NCBI RefSeq assembly: GCF_009905615.1
Contig: NZ_JAAAKW010000001.1
Location: 620,001-684,000, forward strand
Reading direction: 5' to 3'
Origin: Pseudomonas sp. SLFW
GTDB lineage: Bacteria > Pseudomonadota > Gammaproteobacteria > Pseudomonadales > Pseudomonadaceae
DNA length: 64,000 nt
Shown here piece after piece: positions 47,420 through 56,134 of this stretch. How positions within the stretch are numbered: the stretch's first letter is position 1; each line of letters begins with the position of its first letter. The notes below the pieces were generated by a model. It worked only from the letters and a program-made list of their open reading frames with translations, did not search any database and was not told the DNA's origin. Both the position numbers and the translations under genes were made by a program.

Positions 47420-47788
47420 AGGCATCGTTGGCTAACGGCCGGTACAACCGACACCTCTCCAGCGCCTGACCGATTTTTCGCGAATGAATTCGCTCCTACA
47501 GAAGAGTGCGCGCCAGACCTCATATTTCGCAGAGACCAGAACCCTGTAGGAGCGAATTTATTCGCGAAGGGTCAGCACAACCGACGCATCTCCAGCGCCT
47601 GAACGATTCTTCGCGAATGAATTCGCTCCTACAGTTGAGCGCGAGCCACACCTCGCATGCCGCGGCGGTGAGGAGTACCTGTAGGAGCGAATTTATTTGC
47701 GAAAAGCCGGAACAGCCGACGCATCTCCATTGCCTGGCCTATTTTTCGCGAATGAATTCGCTCTTACAGTTGAGCCAGCGTCAAGCGA
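47420..47788. other. Intergenic region filled by a REP array
   Basis: 369 bp between the GlxA-type regulator and the 78-aa gene, occupied almost wholly by the REP array at 47476-47769. No gene is seen. Confidence 0.75.
47476..47769. repeat. Tandem array of five alternating REP units
   Basis: Five units of the TTCGCGAATGAATTCGCTCC type in alternating orientation end near 47500, 47568, 47634, 47703 and 47769. Units of the same orientation repeat every 134-135 bp, and the spacer ACC-GACGCATCTCCAGCGCCTGA recurs with small changes. It is thus a tandemly duplicated BIME of about 2.5 copies. Confidence 0.88.
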
Positions 47789-48025
47789 TCAGCGCTTGCC
47801 CATCGAGCGACGAGTGCCTGAGGGGGCAGCACCAGGGCGTTTGTCATGGTTCGATTTGCCCGAGCCTTTGTAGTGCGACGGGTTTTTTTTCGCCTGCAAC
47901 AGCTCTGCTGGTTTGAACGGAAAGCCGAAGGCAGGAATGGCCGGCTTTTTCTCGCCGGATTCGGCTTGAACATCGACAGATTCGTCAGCGACTTCGGGAG
48001 CTGGCGTGTGTTCGGGGGTGGTCAT
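47789..48025 (-). CDS. Conserved small basic-tailed protein of unknown function
   Basis: A 78-residue protein. The N-terminal half is acidic and the C-terminal half is Lys/Arg/Gly-rich (KKNPSHYKGSGKSNHDKRPG and ending RRSMGKR), as in small nucleic-acid-binding proteins. The central AFGFPFKPAELLQAKKN segment is distinctive. I recall similar small proteins in other Pseudomonas genomes but know of no function. GGAG 6 nt upstream supports the ATG at 48025. Confidence 0.7.
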   Translation of the reverse strand: MTTPEHTPAPEVADESVDVQAESGEKKPAIPAFGFPFKPAELLQAKKNPSHYKGSGKSNHDKRPGAAPSGTRRSMGKR

Positions 48026-48131
48026 GGAAGCTCCGTGAGCGCTGGACGGTCGATGGGCAAACAGGCGTTGCCCGCAGGCCGCGCAGCATACCTGAATCCC
48101 CTTTCGACCGCCCGTGCCAACCGAGCAACGG

Positions 48132-49133
48132 CTACTTGTAAAACAGGTCCACGAACACCTCTGCAGCGAATGGACCTGGGGTCGGGGTGTTGGTCTGCCA
48201 TACCAGTTCGGCGTTGAAATCGGCGGTACCGGAATACATACCATCGAGCAGATCGATGATGTGAAACGGCTCGTTGAACCGAATCGGTTGGTGGGCTGGT
48301 GCATGGGTCACACGGATTCCAATGCTCTCGTTGCTGACTGGCACCAGCACGTCGCCCGCCAGCGTGCCGGACACCGGGGTGAAGCGCGCATTCAGGCTGA
48401 ACGGCGAATCGCAGGTGCGGCTCGTCGCCAGCGCAAACCGCTGAAAAGTCGCCACCTCCCCTACACGCACGTTCTTGATGGGCACTGTGCCGAAATCGAC
48501 GGTTTCCGGCAGCACTCGCAGCTCGGCATCACAGGCGACGAACCGCAGGCCCATCAAATTATTGATGACGTAATTGAGGTTGTTGTCCGGCACCGGGCTC
48601 ATGCCATTGCCGCTGTCGACCTGGAACATGCGGTAGTCGAGCAAGTCACTGGCCGATCCGGACGGCGGCGTCGGCCCGTACTTCTGAATGAATACCGAAA
48701 ACGGCAGATTGAAACTGACCCTTGGACAGGCTGCGACATTCCCCATTCCCTCGGTGCAAGCCGGAAGCACTTGCTGCGTGGGAATTCGCCCGTTGCTTTG
48801 CAGGTAATCGATACCGTTGAGGGTCAGCCCCGCACGAATCCCTTCGCCGATCTGAACGTTCTCGGGATTCAGGTACAGCACCACGTCTTCCGCAGGGCCG
48901 GACGCCTCGCGGGCGCATTCGATTGCTGCGTTCAAGCGCTCCGAACGCCAGACAACGCTGCCATCAGGCAACGTTGCAGGAATGGCAACGCTGCTGCTGA
49001 GATCGGCACGTATCACCGTTTCACCCGACCCTTGGGTCTTGCAGGTCATGGCCATGCCGGTCGCAGGCATGAGCAGGACACTCAGAAAAACCGGACACCA
49101 GCGTGAGAAAGAAAAAGTCGTCATGTTCAGCAT
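48132..49133 (-). CDS. Fimbrial tip adhesin / minor subunit of the chaperone-usher cluster
   Basis: A 333-residue secreted protein (signal peptide ends near LMPATGMA). The N-terminal half could be a receptor-binding domain. The C-terminal about 150 residues look like a pilin domain, with a final beta strand AEVFVDLFYK bearing the penultimate Tyr typical of chaperone-bound subunits. Six or more cysteines suggest disulfides. Last gene of the cluster, overlapping the second chaperone. Confidence 0.8.
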   Translation of the reverse strand: MLNMTTFSFSRWCPVFLSVLLMPATGMAMTCKTQGSGETVIRADLSSSVAIPATLPDGSVVWRSERLNAAIECAREASGPAEDVVLYLNPENVQIGEGIRAGLTLNGIDYLQSNGRIPTQQVLPACTEGMGNVAACPRVSFNLPFSVFIQKYGPTPPSGSASDLLDYRMFQVDSGNGMSPVPDNNLNYVINNLMGLRFVACDAELRVLPETVDFGTVPIKNVRVGEVATFQRFALATSRTCDSPFSLNARFTPVSGTLAGDVLVPVSNESIGIRVTHAPAHQPIRFNEPFHIIDLLDGMYSGTADFNAELVWQTNTPTPGPFAAEVFVDLFYK

Positions 49134-49903
49134 TTCTCATTGAGTAGAGGGGGCTCAGCGCTGCGACCGGATGTGCTACGCAGTCGAGCCACAAACGGTT
49201 CCGAGTCCTGCGAAAGAGCCGAAAAGTCGCGCTGTCCGCCGTAATCGGTGAGTGCCTTGAAGTGCAGGCAGCCCGTTCCTACAGCCCGTGTCAGCTCTTC
49301 CGGTAAGCGAAGTGAGCGCTCTGAAAACGGTTCGAGCAGGAGGTCTTCCTGAATCTCGACCCCGCCGAGATTGATCTTCAGCAGCGCGGCATGGAAAGCC
49401 GTCGGATTGCGTACATTGAGGACGTCGGAATCTTGCATGCTCCGTTGCCAGCGAAGGCTTTGCGGCACGTCGGCGGGTTCGCCATCAAGGCCTTTGGGCC
49501 GATAGAACACGTTGATGCGCTGACGCACGGCGATGGTCATTTGCTGCGGTGCATGGCTACGACGGGGCACTTCCAGCACGTACAGGTGAAGCAGGGATTC
49601 GCGATCCTGCGGCATGCCGACACCCTCATACAGCACCCGCAAAGTCTGTCGCCCTTGCGCAATAATCTGTGCCAGATGAGGGGTCAGTACGAACGGCAGA
49701 TCCCCGGGTGTTGCCTGATCGGCTTTTGGGTTTTCGATCCAGGCCTGAATCAATACCGGTCCGCTTCCGGGATTGCTGACGTCAAGCGTCGCTTCCCGAA
49801 ACCGGCCATCAAACACCAGCCGCGTCCCGCCCAATGACACGACCGCCTGCGCTTCACGGCCGACCAGCAGTGCGATGAAACAGATCATGGTCGCCCGTTT
49901 CAT
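49127..49903 (-). CDS. Periplasmic fimbrial chaperone (second copy)
   Basis: A 258-residue PapD-like chaperone with a signal peptide. The G1 region carries RQRINVFYRPKGL, the conserved Arg/Lys subunit-carboxylate site. The start is the ATG complementary to 49901-49903, which overlaps the usher stop, and its end overlaps the adhesin gene, indicating tight coupling. It probably serves the adhesin. Confidence 0.88.
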   Translation of the reverse strand: MKRATMICFIALLVGREAQAVVSLGGTRLVFDGRFREATLDVSNPGSGPVLIQAWIENPKADQATPGDLPFVLTPHLAQIIAQGRQTLRVLYEGVGMPQDRESLLHLYVLEVPRRSHAPQQMTIAVRQRINVFYRPKGLDGEPADVPQSLRWQRSMQDSDVLNVRNPTAFHAALLKINLGGVEIQEDLLLEPFSERSLRLPEELTRAVGTGCLHFKALTDYGGQRDFSALSQDSEPFVARLRSTSGRSAEPPLLNEKC

Positions 49904-52497
49904 CGGCACGTCACCGTGATCCGGTCGTAGGTGCGCTGAGGGTCTCGCGGCGGCAAATCGAAGGGCGCCCGACAGTGCTGATCGGACCATTTGACCATCA
50001 ACTCGCCACTGTCCTGCTCGCTCAGCACCAAGGCGCGGCTGGTTGGGTCAACCGCTGCAAGCAGCTTACCGTGGCCGTCTTCAACCACCGCGCCGAGCGG
50101 CACGCGGCTGCCGTCTTCGCGCACCAGTTCGAACTGCACCCGCCGCCCGACCTGCGCCTGGAACTTCACCACTGGCACCGCTCCCCGGCGTGGAATGACC
50201 TGCGTCACCGGATTTTCGAGTTCCACATCAGCGCCCAACTGTCGCGTATCCAGACTGACCCAATTGGCCCGATACGGCTGGGTGTAAGGCAACACCGCAT
50301 AGCCATTGCCGGCTGTTTCGATGTGGCTGTAATTGCTCAGCCGCGCGCCCGCGACGTCCTTCACCTGCACCAGTGCGAAGGTTTCACCCAACGGCTGGCC
50401 GAGGTTCACGCCACCGGCATGGGCGACCACTGACCCCGCCGCACCGACGTTGAATGCCCGATAATCGCGCCCTTGGCCGTAGCCAACATCGAAACGGCCG
50501 AACGGTGTGGTGGTGTTGATCTTGCCGGACCCGGACGCCCCTGAACGACTGTCTTGCCCGGCCTGTACCGAATAGAACGTGCTGCGATCATCGAAGACCT
50601 GGCCATTGAGACCGGCCTGCATGTCGTGGTCGCCGACGCTGTCGCGGACGGCATTGAAAAAGGCCCGCGAAGACGACGAGCTGTTCCCCAATGGCAAGCT
50701 GAGCGTCAGGGCAATGCGGTTGTCCGACTGCCGCTGGCCGTCAATCAGAAAGGTCTGATTGCGTTCTACAGAAATGCCGTAGCTGAGGCTGCGCCAGGCT
50801 GCGTTCCATGTCAGGTAAAACTGTCGCGTCTTGCCCGTCGAGTCCCAGTAGCGTTGCTCAGAACCCGTAAAGCTCAGCGACGCAGACTGTTCCGGCAGCG
50901 CCTGCGTCAGGTTGAATTCAAGACGATCTTTGGCGCGCCCGTACCGCGTACCGTTCAAGGCCTGGCGCTCCTCGACATGCTCGTCAAACGTGCGATACCG
51001 GTCGGTGGAATAGCGATAACCGGCGACGGCCAGCGTTGTATTGGTCAGATCCAGCGTGTTCGCGTAACGCACCCGCACGCTTTGCCCGGTGTGGGTTTCG
51101 CGGGCCTGCTGGCTGACGGATTGAGTCACGTCCAGCGACACCGCACCGACGCCTGTGTTAACCCCTGCGCCGATGTTGCCTGCCCGAAAATCTTCGGCGA
51201 CCTGCGTGCCTCCCGCCACCGTCATGCGCTCGGTCAGACCGTAGATCAGCGTCGCGCTGGTGAAGGTCGGTGACTCACCTGACTCGTCGTGGCTGTCGTA
51301 ACTCCCCGCTGCGAGGCTGTAACGCAATGCCCCCTTGGGCACCATAATCGGCAACGACGCATAGGCCTGTACGAAAACGCGCTTGCGCCCGTCGGCCTCA
51401 ACCACAGTGATTTCCAGATCACCATTTGAGCCGCTGGGGTAGATATCCGAGATTTCGAACGGCCCCGGCGACACGTTGCCGCTGTAGAGCATGAAGCCGT
51501 TCTGGCGCACTTCGACTGTCGCGTTGGTCTCGGCAATGCCCCGAATAACCGGGGCGTACACCCGCTCGCTATCGGGCAGCATGCCGTCATCGGAGGCCAG
51601 CATCGCGCCCACGAACCGTACGCTGTCGAAGACTTGGGAATCCGTGAACGTTTCACCCAAGGTCAGTTGACCCTTGAGCGCTGTCACGTCTCGCTGAAGA
51701 AAGCTCCGGTTGCTGCGAAAGCGATAAGGCTGAGCATCGCCGTAGACCAGCGATGATTCGTTGCGCAATCGCCAGGCACCTAGGTTCAGCCCATTACGCA
51801 GGCCGAGATAATACTGATCCTGCGTCTGACCGCCCCGCGTACGACGGGCGCCGCTGAAGTTGTAATTGACGAACGCTGCCGTCTCGCCCTCGTCCCACAA
51901 CTCCGGAGCCACATAGCCCCGCACGCTGCGCAACATCATGGCTTGGGGAATGCTGATGTTCAGTCGCAGGCTGGTGGGCTGGTATTCCACATGGGCGAAC
52001 TGGACCTTGGCGGCCAGATCGAAGCAGCGGTCAGGCGCGTTGTCCGCGCTGCTCAACCCCGAGGTGTCCATGCCGAACTGTTGGAGCATCTCCAAGGTCA
52101 GGCAGGCCTCTATCGCGCCGGTTGCCGGGTTCGCCACAAAAGGGATGTCGCGCCGCCCACTCAAGGCCCGGTTGACGTAAATGTCGACCCTATACGTTCC
52201 CGGCACCACGCTGTTGCCTTGAAGGAAGGTCTCCAGGTCGGCGGGCTGATCGGTGCCTTGAATGAAAGCGGTGTTGAATTTCACCGAAGACGGGGCCGCT
52301 GCGGACACAGCGTTTTCGCCGCTGCCGCCGGTCATCGCCCAGGCGCTGGCGCTCATCGTCCACGCCATCGCAGCGGCGATGCCGGTGCTCAGCGGTTGAC
52401 GCTGCCCAGGGAAACTCGGTGTGCGGACAGGCCTTCGTTTGTCTGACAGGATAGGTTTCGAACTACGTTTCTGGGTGTTGTTGTCTCGCCGTTCCAT
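49900..52497 (-). CDS. Fimbrial outer-membrane usher (FimD/CupA3-like)
   Basis: An 865-residue usher. After a long, unusual N-terminal leader of about 55 residues comes the periplasmic domain (VKFNTAFIQGTDQPADLETF). The 24-strand barrel and plug region follow (DSVRFVGAMLASDDGMLPDSERVYAPVIRGIAETNATVEVRQNG pattern), then the C-terminal domains with GAVPVVKF and the cysteine pair DQHC / TVTC. It assembles the pilus across the outer membrane. The leader before the signal peptide (MERRDNNTQKRSSK...) suggests either a misplaced start or an extended signal. Confidence 0.92.
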   Translation of the reverse strand: MERRDNNTQKRSSKPILSDKRRPVRTPSFPGQRQPLSTGIAAAMAWTMSASAWAMTGGSGENAVSAAAPSSVKFNTAFIQGTDQPADLETFLQGNSVVPGTYRVDIYVNRALSGRRDIPFVANPATGAIEACLTLEMLQQFGMDTSGLSSADNAPDRCFDLAAKVQFAHVEYQPTSLRLNISIPQAMMLRSVRGYVAPELWDEGETAAFVNYNFSGARRTRGGQTQDQYYLGLRNGLNLGAWRLRNESSLVYGDAQPYRFRSNRSFLQRDVTALKGQLTLGETFTDSQVFDSVRFVGAMLASDDGMLPDSERVYAPVIRGIAETNATVEVRQNGFMLYSGNVSPGPFEISDIYPSGSNGDLEITVVEADGRKRVFVQAYASLPIMVPKGALRYSLAAGSYDSHDESGESPTFTSATLIYGLTERMTVAGGTQVAEDFRAGNIGAGVNTGVGAVSLDVTQSVSQQARETHTGQSVRVRYANTLDLTNTTLAVAGYRYSTDRYRTFDEHVEERQALNGTRYGRAKDRLEFNLTQALPEQSASLSFTGSEQRYWDSTGKTRQFYLTWNAAWRSLSYGISVERNQTFLIDGQRQSDNRIALTLSLPLGNSSSSSRAFFNAVRDSVGDHDMQAGLNGQVFDDRSTFYSVQAGQDSRSGASGSGKINTTTPFGRFDVGYGQGRDYRAFNVGAAGSVVAHAGGVNLGQPLGETFALVQVKDVAGARLSNYSHIETAGNGYAVLPYTQPYRANWVSLDTRQLGADVELENPVTQVIPRRGAVPVVKFQAQVGRRVQFELVREDGSRVPLGAVVEDGHGKLLAAVDPTSRALVLSEQDSGELMVKWSDQHCRAPFDLPPRDPQRTYDRITVTCR

Positions 52498-52629
52498 TAG
52501 CTGATTTCACTCGTACTCTGAGTGTCGATGCACCTGTGGAATCCTTTCTCACAGGCGTGCGACGCTGAAGCCGGATGCGTTTCCGGCTAAAAAGTGGGGT
52601 AACGAAAATCCCGACTGGCGTGGCGGTGG

Positions 52630-53385
52630 CTAGTCGGGGCGTGAGTCGGCCCTGTTCGCCTGGACGGCCCGGTCAGCCGTCACCTGTGCGCGGTAAGGCT
52701 CCTGACCGCCGAAATCGTTGATGCTGATAAACGCCAGATCCAGCGGACCCTGTCGGTTCATCCCTTTCAACGGGAACTGCAGACGGGCCTTGGGCGCCAA
52801 CATTCGGCTGTCCTCCTGAAACACGATTTGCCCTCGATGACTTGCCGAAAGCTTGATCATCGAGACGTGATAAGGCCCGGGATTGACGACTTCGAGTTGC
52901 CCATCGCGCACCTGCCATTGCAGGGTCTGCGCAGCCTGCAGCGGGTCTTCGGTCAGCCCCTGAGGGCGGTAGAACAGCTTGATTCTCTGGCGGATCGCGA
53001 TCTGCAATTCGTTTTCGCGCGCAGTCTGTGGAATCTCCTGAACGTTGAGCCACAGCACCGATTCCCGATCGGTCGGCAGGCCTTCCCCGGCATAGATGAT
53101 CCGGATCAGTTGCTTGGCATTGCCAGCCATTCTCGCCAGGGCGGGTGTGATCGCGAACAAAGGGTGGCTGGCTGCCGGACTCTCGTTGTCAGCCTCAAGC
53201 CATGACTGCGCGAGAATTTCAGACGTGCCGGTGTTGTGGACCTGCAAGCTGACTTCTTTGTCTGTCGCCGGATAGATGACACGCGTGGTGTTCAACACGA
53301 TGCCAGCCTGTGCCTGAATCGCCAGCGTCATGGTGAACGCCGCGCACAGCCACACTGTGGGACGCCTCAAAAAATAAGAAAACAT
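52630..53385 (-). CDS. Periplasmic fimbrial chaperone (first copy)
   Basis: A 251-residue PapD-like chaperone. The signal peptide ends near IQAQA, the mature part begins GIVLNTTRVIYPATDKEVSLQV with the conserved Arg, and the Lys-bearing motif RQRIKLFYRP is present. It follows the major pilin and probably carries it to the usher. Confidence 0.92.
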   Translation of the reverse strand: MFSYFLRRPTVWLCAAFTMTLAIQAQAGIVLNTTRVIYPATDKEVSLQVHNTGTSEILAQSWLEADNESPAASHPLFAITPALARMAGNAKQLIRIIYAGEGLPTDRESVLWLNVQEIPQTARENELQIAIRQRIKLFYRPQGLTEDPLQAAQTLQWQVRDGQLEVVNPGPYHVSMIKLSASHRGQIVFQEDSRMLAPKARLQFPLKGMNRQGPLDLAFISINDFGGQEPYRAQVTADRAVQANRADSRPD

Positions 53386-53446
53386 GAGGGAGCGGTCTCT
53401 CAATCGGAGGGTGGCGGGGCCAGCAAAGCTCGCCCCGCCTGTTGCA

Positions 53447-54031
53447 TCACTGATAATCCATCACGAAAGGCAGGAAGCCGTCCGCATTACCAGGGTTGGT
53501 GGCCGCACCGTTCAGCACGTACACCGCACCGAAGTTGAGTTCGGCAGTAGCGCCGCCCGCACCATCCTGCACCAGCGGTGCATCAATGGTTTCGTTGCCG
53601 CTCAGGTCCATCAGTTGATAGGACGAATTCAGCAGACCGATGCCCACACCGTCGGCCGCACCGGTGGCGCGCAGCAGTTTCTGATCGAGGTTATCCAGGC
53701 CGCTGCCTTGCCGAGCGACGAAGCGCATGTCCACGGTGTTGTATTGCGCGGCGCCGCCGGTGCAATTGACCAGCAATTGAATCGGCGACGCGGTTTCCAG
53801 TTTGTTGTCGGCGAACCGGCCGATTTCGGAGAACGAGACGTTGCCCATATCGACATTGATTTCGCCCGGATTGGAGCCAGGGCTTGCGCCCGTGCCAGCA
53901 CCGACGTCACAGGTGATGTCGGTGAGGGTGCCGCTGAACACCAGCTTGCCATTGTTCGCTGCGTTTGCACTGCCCACAGCGCCCAAGCCCATTGCGGCCA
54001 CGATAGCCAGAGAAAGAGAGATCTTTTTCAT
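53447..54031 (-). CDS. Major fimbrial subunit (pilin)
   Basis: A 194-residue type-1-like pilin with signal peptide MKKISLSLAIVAAMGLGAVG... ending at ANA. The disulfide pair is in TLTDITCDVG and LLVNCTGG. The C-terminal strand GFLPFVMDYQ has the penultimate Tyr. First gene of the pilin-chaperone-usher-chaperone-adhesin run. Confidence 0.9.
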   Translation of the reverse strand: MKKISLSLAIVAAMGLGAVGSANAANNGKLVFSGTLTDITCDVGAGTGASPGSNPGEINVDMGNVSFSEIGRFADNKLETASPIQLLVNCTGGAAQYNTVDMRFVARQGSGLDNLDQKLLRATGAADGVGIGLLNSSYQLMDLSGNETIDAPLVQDGAGGATAELNFGAVYVLNGAATNPGNADGFLPFVMDYQ

Positions 54032-54297
54032 GTTAACGACGTTCCTTGTGTCAATTCGTGTGTGCCCAAGAGGACGACGAGAACTATAAGGGCGTCGCTC
54101 AAAGCCGGATGTCAGGTTATCTACCTCGAACTTGCAGAAATGACAGTGCAGCGTGCCAGACATTTCTGTAGGACATGACAGATAGAACGTACAGCCCCCG
54201 GACGGCGTGGCCTGTAGCGAAGTCGCGCTAAAAAAGGGTGGGCCGACCTTTGCAGGAGGGTTGTAAGGAAATGTCGTCATTGGCAACGGACAGACAT

Positions 54298-54338
54298 AAA
54301 AAACCGCCCCGAGCCGGATTGACTGGGACGGTCGTTTG
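54298..54338 (-). terminator. Terminator downstream of the mini-pilin gene
   Basis: On the minus strand ACCGTCCC ... GGGGCGGT forms an imperfect stem followed by TTTTTT. It separates the 108-aa fimbrial-like gene from the main fimbrial operon. Confidence 0.75.
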
Positions 54339-54365
54339 CGCTCGACGCGGAGCGAGGTCGGGGCG

Positions 54366-54695
54366 CTATTGGTAGGTCAGGGTCACGATGCCGCTGTGTG
54401 CGCCGACCAACACCGAGGTGCGTTCGGCATACGCCAGAGACACGGGCACTGCAGAGCCTTCGCAGGCATCATCGTGGTCGGCCAGGCCCAATGTCAGGCT
54501 GGCGTTCACTTTCAAGGACTTCAGGCCATGCAGTTGGCCCGAAACGGTGAACACTTTGGCGTCACATCCTGCGTTAACGAGTTGTCCGTGAAACATGAGG
54601 GCACTTCCTTGTGCCGAGGCTGCCGACCCTGTCAGCAAAGAAACCCCGATCAATGCGATTGAAAAAAACGTCGAAACTGTCTTTTTACCTTTCAT
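54366..54695 (-). CDS. Small fimbrial subunit-like protein (mini-pilin)
   Basis: A 109-residue-or-less protein with signal peptide (MKGKKTVSTFFSIALIGVSLLTGSAASA in pattern) and a mature part of about 80 residues. The pilin features GQLVNAGCDAKVF (first Cys), DDACEGS (second Cys) and final strand SGIVTLTYQ (penultimate Tyr) are retained. It is only about half the usual pilin length. It is set apart from the main cluster by a terminator and may be a pilus terminator/anchor subunit or a decayed pilin. Confidence 0.65.
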   Translation of the reverse strand: MKGKKTVSTFFSIALIGVSLLTGSAASAQGSALMFHGQLVNAGCDAKVFTVSGQLHGLKSLKVNASLTLGLADHDDACEGSAVPVSLAYAERTSVLVGAHSGIVTLTYQ

Positions 54696-54961
54696 CGCCA
54701 CACTCCGAAGTGATGTCCCACCTATCACAGTTAAGTCGAGTCAGAGACAATCGACCAACGTTAGGGCACTTGTTTGTAGGAATTTTCGCATCCCTCTCCA
54801 TGGTATCGCCAGGTTGCGCTCTTTCTTGACGCCACTTCATGCTCCGCCCTTATTCAGCTGACAATATTGACAGGTAGCAGTCATTTTGCTGACCGGGTCG
54901 AAGGTTTATAAGGAAGCTGTCAATTGTCCGCCCCTCACCTTTTCGCTGGCGTTATATCTGT

Positions 54962-56134
54962 ATGCCCAAAAACAAAAAATCTGTGCTAGCCGTTGCTGTT
55001 CTTGCTGTCGTGATTGCGGCTGGCGTCTGGGTGGTCAAGCGTCCCACAGAGAAAAAAGTCAGTGCGCCCGCCGCAGTGCCTGTTCAAGTCATTAATGTGG
55101 TCAAGCAGGATGTGCCGCGCTACGTCACTGGCATCGGGTCGGTACTCTCGCTGCAGAGCGTGGTGATTCGCACTCAGGTGGACGGCATCCTGACCCGGCT
55201 GGCCGTGAAGGAAGGGCAACAGGTCAAGACCGGCGACTTGCTGGCGACCATCGACGACCGCTCCATCCGCGCGGCCCTCGAACAGGCCAAGGCGCAGTTG
55301 GCCCAAGGCCAGGCGCAGCTGGACGTCGCTGAAGTAGACCTCAAGCGCTACAAGCTGCTCACCGTTGATAACAGCATTTCCAAGCAGCAATTCGATCAGC
55401 AGCAGGCGTTGGTCAACCAGCTGAAAGCGACGGTTCAGGGGAATCAGGCCTCGATCAACGCCTCGCAGGTTCAACTGTCTTACACGCAGATTCGCTCGCC
55501 AGTGACCGGCCGCGTCGGCATTCGCAACGTCGATGAAGGCAATTTCCTGCGCGTCAGTGACGCCGTCGGTCTGTTCTCGGTGACCCAGATCGATCCGGTG
55601 TCGGTGGAGTTCTCATTGCCCCAACAAATGCTCCCGACCCTGCACGACTTGCTGGCGTCCGCCGACCCGGCCAAGGTCAACGCCTACATGGGGGAAGGCG
55701 CGACCGGCACATTGCTCGGTGAGGGCAAGCTGACGTTGATTGACAACCAGGTCGCTGCCACGACAGGCACCATTCGCGCCAAGGCTGTCTTCGACAATAG
55801 GGCCGAAAAACTGTGGCCCGGCCAGTTGGTCACTGTGCGCATTCAGACCGCGATTGATCGCGACGCGTTGAAAGTCCCGCCACAAGTGGTACAGCGCGGC
55901 ATCGACCAGCATTATGTCTACCGGGTCAAGGGCGATACCGTCGAAGTGATCCCGGTCAAAGTGCTGTATCAAGACAGCGACCTGACCTTGATCAGCGGGG
56001 TGAGCGCCGGTGACGTGCTGATCAGTGACGGCCAGTCACGGCTAAAGAACGGTTCGCACATTGAAATCGTCAAAGCGCAACCGATAGACACCCTCGCCGA
56101 TGCCGCCACAGGTGCGTCGGGAGCCGCGAAATGA
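54962..56134 (+). CDS. mexM: RND efflux periplasmic adaptor (MexM-like)
   Basis: A 390-residue membrane-fusion protein. It has an N-terminal anchor (SVLAVAVLAVVIAAGVWVV), a lipoyl half-motif VDGILTRLAVKEGQQVKTGDLLATID, a coiled-coil hairpin (about 100-165) and beta-barrel and membrane-proximal domains. No lipobox. It overlaps the RND gene by 4 bp. A clear ribosome-binding site is lacking upstream of ATG 54962. The name rests on the arrangement with an RND gene and a two-component system, as in P. aeruginosa mexMN. Confidence 0.8.
   Translation: MPKNKKSVLAVAVLAVVIAAGVWVVKRPTEKKVSAPAAVPVQVINVVKQDVPRYVTGIGSVLSLQSVVIRTQVDGILTRLAVKEGQQVKTGDLLATIDDRSIRAALEQAKAQLAQGQAQLDVAEVDLKRYKLLTVDNSISKQQFDQQQALVNQLKATVQGNQASINASQVQLSYTQIRSPVTGRVGIRNVDEGNFLRVSDAVGLFSVTQIDPVSVEFSLPQQMLPTLHDLLASADPAKVNAYMGEGATGTLLGEGKLTLIDNQVAATTGTIRAKAVFDNRAEKLWPGQLVTVRIQTAIDRDALKVPPQVVQRGIDQHYVYRVKGDTVEVIPVKVLYQDSDLTLISGVSAGDVLISDGQSRLKNGSHIEIVKAQPIDTLADAATGASGAAK

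Noticed and set aside
47420..47788. Possible CRISPR array (regularly spaced repeats)
   Set aside because: The repeats are inverted REP palindromes with conserved spacers at a 134-bp period, not direct repeats with unique 30-40 bp spacers; no cas genes.
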